Shown: positions 6,715-9,528 of the stretch, one piece after another
Position numbering within the stretch: position 1 is the stretch's first letter
How the letters are laid out: every line of letters starts with the position of its first letter
Assembly (NCBI GenBank): GCA_025997935.1
Contig: BNVG01000077.1
Location: 1 to 9,528 of the forward strand
Direction of reading: 5' to 3'
DNA length: 9,528 nucleotides
DNA from: Synergistales bacterium
GTDB taxonomy: Bacteria; Synergistota; Synergistia; Synergistales; Aminobacteriaceae
Made by a program: the position numbers and the translations under genes
The notes under the pieces: generated by a model
Told to the model about the DNA's origin: nothing
Seen by the model: the letters and a program-made list of their open reading frames with translations, nothing else
Databases searched by the model: none

Positions 6715-6722
6715 CGGATTTT

Positions 6723-7391
6723 ATGAAATGCATGAAATACGGAGTTGTCGGATTCTCGGGCAGAATGGGTAAGGAAATAATAAATGTCTTTACGGACGCG
6801 GGGCATGAGCTTGTCTTAAAATCGGACGCGCTTGGCACGGAGAGAGGAGGCAGGCCGGATGTTATTTTAGATTTTTCGTCCTCCGCCGCATTGCCTGTTA
6901 CGATAGCTCTCTGTGAGGGATATGCCGCGCCCCTCATAGCCGGCACGACGGCGCTGGGAGACGCGGACTTGACCGCGCTTAAAACCCTAAGTGAAAAAGT
7001 GGCCGTAGTCCAGAGTTTCAACTTCGCAACGGGCGTGACGCTACTACGAATGATTATGCGCGACTACGCGCCGCTTCTGGAGAGTTGGGATTTAGAGATA
7101 GAGGAGACGCACCACAACAAAAAGAAAGACGCCCCCTCAGGCACCGCCATATTGCTGCGGGACGCGACCGGGAGAAAAAACGCCCCGACCCACTCTATGC
7201 GCATAGGCGGCGTGCCCGGAGACCATAGTCTGCGCTTCGGCAACGAAGGCGAGATATTGACTTTCGCGCACCGCGCTCTCTCCCGCGGCGTCTTCGCGAT
7301 AGGAGCATTAAGCGCCGCCGCCTTCGCCGTGGAAGCGAAGCCGGGGTTTTATACGTTCGAGGATGTGCTGAACAAGGGACGTAAGGTATAA
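6723..7391 (+). CDS. dapB: 4-hydroxy-tetrahydrodipicolinate reductase
   Basis: The 222-residue product reduces hydroxy-tetrahydrodipicolinate with NAD(P)H in the diaminopimelate/lysine pathway. The N-terminal Rossmann loop is GVVGFSGRMG (7-16). AGTTAL at 73-78 is the conserved GTT turn. The family signature lies at 128-142, E-T-HH-NKK-K-DAPSGTA, with His130 and Lys134 matching the catalytic His159 and Lys163 of Escherichia coli. The tail FGNEGEILTFAHRALSR (172-188) and FAIGAL complete the C-terminal domain. It is short next to the 273-residue E. coli enzyme, the loss lying in the N-terminal domain between strands. The usual SPNFS-x-GVN block reads SFNFATGVT (98-106), a mild departure. The in-frame GTG at 6705 is an alternative but less likely start. 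It heads the plus-strand cluster and ends 38 bases before hicA. Confidence 0.92.
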   Translation: MKCMKYGVVGFSGRMGKEIINVFTDAGHELVLKSDALGTERGGRPDVILDFSSSAALPVTIALCEGYAAPLIAGTTALGDADLTALKTLSEKVAVVQSFNFATGVTLLRMIMRDYAPLLESWDLEIEETHHNKKKDAPSGTAILLRDATGRKNAPTHSMRIGGVPGDHSLRFGNEGEILTFAHRALSRGVFAIGALSAAAFAVEAKPGFYTFEDVLNKGRKV

Positions 7392-7412
7392 TTTAACTTA
7401 GGGCCTTGACGG

Positions 7413-7422
7413 AAGGAGGAGG
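7413..7422 (+). promoter_or_regulatory. Strong ribosome binding site fixing a GTG start for hicA
   Basis: AAGGAGGAGG ends 7 bases before GTG at 7430. An upstream in-frame TTG at 7406 would place this site inside the coding frame, so GTG 7430 is preferred; the resulting protein also begins where HicA proteins normally begin. Confidence 0.7.
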
Positions 7423-7429
7423 TTTTGCC

Positions 7430-7609
7430 GTGACATTCCGAGAAGCTGACAAGATGGTGACGGACGACGGCTGGTATCTCGTTTCGGCAAAAGGCTCACA
7501 TCATCATTATAAACACGATACAAAACAGGGTAAGGTCAGCATACCCAAACACGGCGGCGACTTGACTAAAAGAGTTGTCGCGTCAATTAAAAAACAAGCC
7601 GGTCTTTAA
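7430..7609 (+). CDS. hicA: HicA family toxin (mRNA interferase)
   Basis: The 59-residue protein has the double-stranded-RNA-binding-like HicA fold. It shows the typical order: a short helix (FREADKMVTDDGW), then WYLVSAKGSHHHYKH with the catalytic histidine within residues 24-26, a strand K-V-S-IPKHGG, and the closing helix KRVVASIKKQAGL that ends nearly all HicA proteins. HicA toxins cleave mRNA and tmRNA in the cytoplasm until bound by HicB. The start is GTG. The gene lies 38 bases after dapB and 20 bases before hicB, in the toxin-first order usual for hicAB. A TATAAT at 7387-7392 overlaps the dapB stop and might be part of a private promoter, but no -35 match is visible. No key residue appears lost, so the toxin should be active. 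Confidence 0.93.
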   Translation: MTFREADKMVTDDGWYLVSAKGSHHHYKHDTKQGKVSIPKHGGDLTKRVVASIKKQAGL

Positions 7610-7629
7610 CCGAAAAGGAGTGATACGCT

Positions 7630-8019
7630 ATGAAATATGTATATCCCGCCTGTTTTTATAAAGAGGAGGACGGACGCTATACTGTAGATGTTCCTGATTT
7701 CGGCCTATCCACGTTCGGCGACGACCTGCCCGACGCCATGTTTATGGCTTCTGACGCGATAGCGGGGCGGGTCAGCCTCGCCTTTGCCGAGGGCGAGCCT
7801 CTTCCGGAACCGAGTTCTATTTCCGATATTGCCCCCGACGACCCCTCCGGCTTCACGTCTATGGTCTGCGCTGATATGGACATCTGGTCGGTTGCAAACA
7901 GTGACCGCTCTGTCAAAAAGACCCTTACAATTCCATCATGGCTCAACGCGGCGGCAGAGCGGCAAAATATCAACTTCTCCGCGACGCTGAAAGACGCGCT
8001 TATGCGGGCGTTGGCTTGA
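7630..8019 (+). CDS. hicB: HicB family antitoxin with ribbon-helix-helix tail
   Basis: The 129-residue product has the HicB layout. Residues 1-60 form the partial RNase H-like fold: [19 protein letters not shown], then [20 protein letters not shown], then a helix [13 protein letters not shown] and the proline-bearing EGEPLPEPS. Residues about 94-129, [17 protein letters not shown] then [13 protein letters not shown], look like a ribbon-helix-helix DNA-binding domain, the alternative to the helix-turn-helix seen in other HicBs. It should bind and silence HicA and repress the hicAB promoter. AAGGAGTG lies about 8 bases upstream of the ATG. The gene is followed by 58 bases without a gene, then dapH. 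Confidence 0.92.
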   Translation: MKYVYPACFYKEEDGRYTVDVPDFGLSTFGDDLPDAMFMASDAIAGRVSLAFAEGEPLPEPSSISDIAPDDPSGFTSMVCADMDIWSVANSDRSVKKTLTIPSWLNAAAERQNINFSATLKDALMRALA

Positions 8020-8064
8020 GGATGTAGCGGTTTTTGGGGCGCGTTACAGCGAAAACATTATTTT

Positions 8065-8070
8065 AGGAGG
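8065..8070 (+). promoter_or_regulatory. Ribosome binding site deciding the dapH start
   Basis: A perfect AGGAGG ends one base before ATG at 8072 but seven bases before the in-frame GTG at 8078. The spacing rules against the ATG and favours GTG, even though an automatic caller would probably choose ATG. Confidence 0.65.
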
Positions 8071-8077
8071 AATGACC

Positions 8078-8800
8078 GTGACAAACACCGTAAATGACGA
8101 AATGAACACAGAGGAAATTATCAGGCTCATCAAGGAGTCCAAGAAGAAGACCCCGGCGCGCGCTTTCATATCGGGTGACCTCAAGGGGCTTGACTGGGGG
8201 GAGCTGCGTTTTGTAGGCGGCTCGGACTTCGGCACTCTCAAAGGGGATTTGGCGCTTATCGAGGAGTCGCTCAAAAAACACGCCTCGCGCGTCACGGCCT
8301 CCGATGTCGAGGTCTTGGCCAGAAACTCAGCGGTGCCTCTCGCTGACCTGTCTAAGTACGAGGCGCGCATAGAGCCTGGCGCCATAATCCGCGACCGCGT
8401 GGCGATAGGCAAAAACGCCGTAATTATGATGGGGGCGGTCATCAATATCGGCGCTGTTATCGGAGAAAGCACTATGATCGACATGAACTGCGTCCTTGGC
8501 GGGAGGGCTCGCATAGGCGCCCGATGTCACATAGGCGCGGGCGCGGTAATCGCCGGCGTTGTGGAGCCGGCCTCGGCACAGCCGGTCGTCATAGGCGACG
8601 GTGTCTTGGTCGGGGGCAACGCCGTTGTTCTGGAGGGCGTACAGGTTGGAGACGGAGCTGTTGTGGCGGCCGGCGCGATAGTCACGGAGGACGTCCCGGC
8701 GGGCGCGGTCGTGGCTGGTTCTCCTGCAAAGATAATCAAACAAGTCGACGACAAGACCATATCCAAGACGCAAATAGTCGAGGATTTGAGGAAAATTTGA
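8078..8800 (+). CDS. dapH: Tetrahydrodipicolinate N-acetyltransferase
   Basis: The 240-residue protein (from GTG 8078) acetylates tetrahydrodipicolinate with acetyl-CoA, the first committed step of the acetylase branch of diaminopimelate synthesis. It closely follows the Bacillus subtilis DapH pattern: an N-terminal alpha/beta domain with [15 protein letters not shown], the link [19 protein letters not shown], then a left-handed beta-helix of hexapeptide repeats over about 98-205, including [43 protein letters not shown] and [19 protein letters not shown], and the closing [10 protein letters not shown]. The alternative succinylase enzyme DapD lacks the GVVEP-A-PVVIGD block. It would act as a trimer in the cytoplasm. 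It lies between hicB and lysC, with only two bases before the lysC ATG, so it is almost certainly cotranscribed with lysC. Confidence 0.94.
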   Translation: MTNTVNDEMNTEEIIRLIKESKKKTPARAFISGDLKGLDWGELRFVGGSDFGTLKGDLALIEESLKKHASRVTASDVEVLARNSAVPLADLSKYEARIEPGAIIRDRVAIGKNAVIMMGAVINIGAVIGESTMIDMNCVLGGRARIGARCHIGAGAVIAGVVEPASAQPVVIGDGVLVGGNAVVLEGVQVGDGAVVAAGAIVTEDVPAGAVVAGSPAKIIKQVDDKTISKTQIVEDLRKI

Positions 8801-8802
8801 GT

Positions 8803-9528
8803 ATGAACCCAAAATTCGACCTTGTGGTGCAGAAGTACGGCGGCTCGTCCGTCGCCACGCCTGAGAAGATTCAAAACGTGGCCAAACGCGTCAAGGCAAG
8901 GGTAGATACGGGCGCGAAGATGATAGTCGTGGTCTCCGCTATGGGCAAGACCACGGACGGACTCATAGCTATGGCTAAGCAAGTGTCCCAAAACCCGTTT
9001 CCGCGCGAGATGGATATGCTGCTCACTACGGGTGAGCAGGTGTCGGCGGCTCTTTTGGCGATGGCTCTTTTAGACAGCGGCGTAAAGGCCGTCTCCCGAA
9101 ACGCCTTTCAGCTTGGTATAGTGACGTCCAAAAACTACAACAACGCCCGCATCAAGGACATAGACCTGTCGCGGCTGACGAGCGACCTGACGGACAACGA
9201 CGTCATAGTCGTCACGGGCTTTCAGGGCGTCACGCCGGACGGAGATCTTACGACGCTCGGGCGGGGCGGCTCGGATACATCCGCTGTGGCTTTGGCGGCC
9301 AAGGCCGCGAATGCCGACGGTTTGCTCTGGGACAGCGTCGTGTGCGAGATATACAGCGACGTACCGGGGATTTTCGCGGCTGACCCGAACAAGGTCAAAG
9401 GCGCGCGCAAATTGGACTATATCACGCATATAGAGATGCTGGAGCTTGCGTCGCTCGGCGCCAAAGTTTTACACATGCGCTCGGTGGAGGTGGCGAGACG
9501 CTACGGCGTCACGCTCTATTGCGCGTCT
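8803..9528 (+). CDS. lysC: Aspartate kinase (partial, C-terminus off the right edge)
   Basis: The frame is open for 242 codons from ATG 8803 to the window end. It phosphorylates aspartate, the entry step to lysine, diaminopimelate, threonine and methionine. Kinase-domain motifs are KYGGSS (11-16) for nucleotide binding, TTGEQVSAALLAMAL (75-89), GRGGSDTSAVALAAKA (153-168), CEIYSDVPGIFAADPNKV (181-198) and ITHIEMLELASLGAKVLH (about 207-224). Compared with typical enzymes, where AD-x-C leads directly into C-(D/E)-IYTDV, there are about seven extra residues at 173-180 (GLLWDSVV). The C-terminal ACT regulatory domains, which carry lysine or threonine feedback, would lie outside the window. A GAGGA site inside the dapH end, about 10 bases upstream, probably serves it. 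Its frame continues past the edge, so it is not a truncated gene as far as can be seen. Confidence 0.94.
   Translation, partial: MNPKFDLVVQKYGGSSVATPEKIQNVAKRVKARVDTGAKMIVVVSAMGKTTDGLIAMAKQVSQNPFPREMDMLLTTGEQVSAALLAMALLDSGVKAVSRNAFQLGIVTSKNYNNARIKDIDLSRLTSDLTDNDVIVVTGFQGVTPDGDLTTLGRGGSDTSAVALAAKAANADGLLWDSVVCEIYSDVPGIFAADPNKVKGARKLDYITHIEMLELASLGAKVLHMRSVEVARRYGVTLYCAS

Larger units (their letters stand above)
6443..6722. other. Divergent intergenic region between the CCA-enzyme gene and dapB
   Basis: These 280 bases separate two divergent operons and show no convincing coding frame. The left part (6466-6600) has GC-balanced DNA with short symmetric elements: the near-palindrome GGGTC-TT-GACCC at 6475-6486, the 9-base inverted repeat TGTCTTGAG (6467-6475) and CTCAAGACA (6584-6592), and the direct repeat CGTCATTC (6538-6545 and 6556-6563). 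The right part (6620-6704) is strongly A-rich on the plus strand, with three CAAAAC units. I do not recognise a lysine riboswitch, a T-box or a tRNA here. Confidence 0.6.

Noticed and set aside
8020..8064. Possible terminator between hicB and dapH (GTTTT...AAAAC pairing)
   Set aside because: The stem is interrupted by a five-base bulge and lacks a T tract; read-through to dapH seems more likely.
8327..8991. Two overlapping minus-strand open frames of 161 and 154 codons
   Set aside because: They lie opposite dapH and the start of lysC, both secure; the products are low-complexity reflections of the hexapeptide repeats.
8803..9528. Possible truncated aspartate kinase pseudogene
   Set aside because: The frame is open to the last base and all motifs are intact, so the end is due to the window edge.

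Overview
The window looks like chromosomal DNA of a diderm (Gram-negative-type) anaerobe, most plausibly a member of Synergistota. The grounds are indirect: a lipid A-type acyltransferase and a surface-exported patatin point to an outer membrane; a DHH-CBS-tRNA nucleotidyltransferase fusion protein is a type I associate with Synergistota, Aquificota and some deltaproteobacterial lineages; lysine synthesis uses the acetylase enzyme DapH; and the coding style mixes a moderately high GC content with frequent ATA and AGG codons. The phylum assignment is inference, not proof.

Left block, minus strand, positions 1-6442. In transcription order it carries a fused DHH/CBS/CCA-adding protein, methylmalonyl-CoA epimerase, an LpxL-type acyltransferase, a YqgF/RuvX-family nuclease overlapping it by ATGA, a CheX-type chemotaxis phosphatase, and a patatin-POTRA protein that runs off the left edge. 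The mix covers tRNA maturation, metabolism, envelope building, rRNA processing and chemotaxis, so it reads as a housekeeping gene string rather than one pathway. An AT-rich gap separates yqgF from cheX, and a terminator-like hairpin lies between cheX and the patatin gene.

Middle, 6443-6722. This is a divergent intergenic region of about 280 bases with no credible gene. It contains a candidate minus-strand promoter with an extended -10, several short inverted and direct repeats, and an A-tract-rich stretch with three CAAAAC units.

Right block, plus strand, positions 6723-9528: dapB, hicA, hicB, dapH, lysC (cut by the right edge). Aspartate kinase, dihydrodipicolinate reductase and tetrahydrodipicolinate N-acetyltransferase belong to the aspartate-to-diaminopimelate/lysine route, which feeds both peptidoglycan and lysine. 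A complete HicA toxin/HicB antitoxin pair sits inside this lysine cluster, in the same orientation and tightly spaced.

I found no tRNA, rRNA, CRISPR array, insertion sequence or phage gene. Points most worth a second look are the HicAB pair lodged in the diaminopimelate operon, the partial patatin-POTRA (type Vd-like) protein, the hairpin just ahead of it, the three-part DHH-CBS-CCA enzyme, and a seven-residue insertion in the aspartate kinase domain. None of these amounts to a clearly new system on sequence alone.
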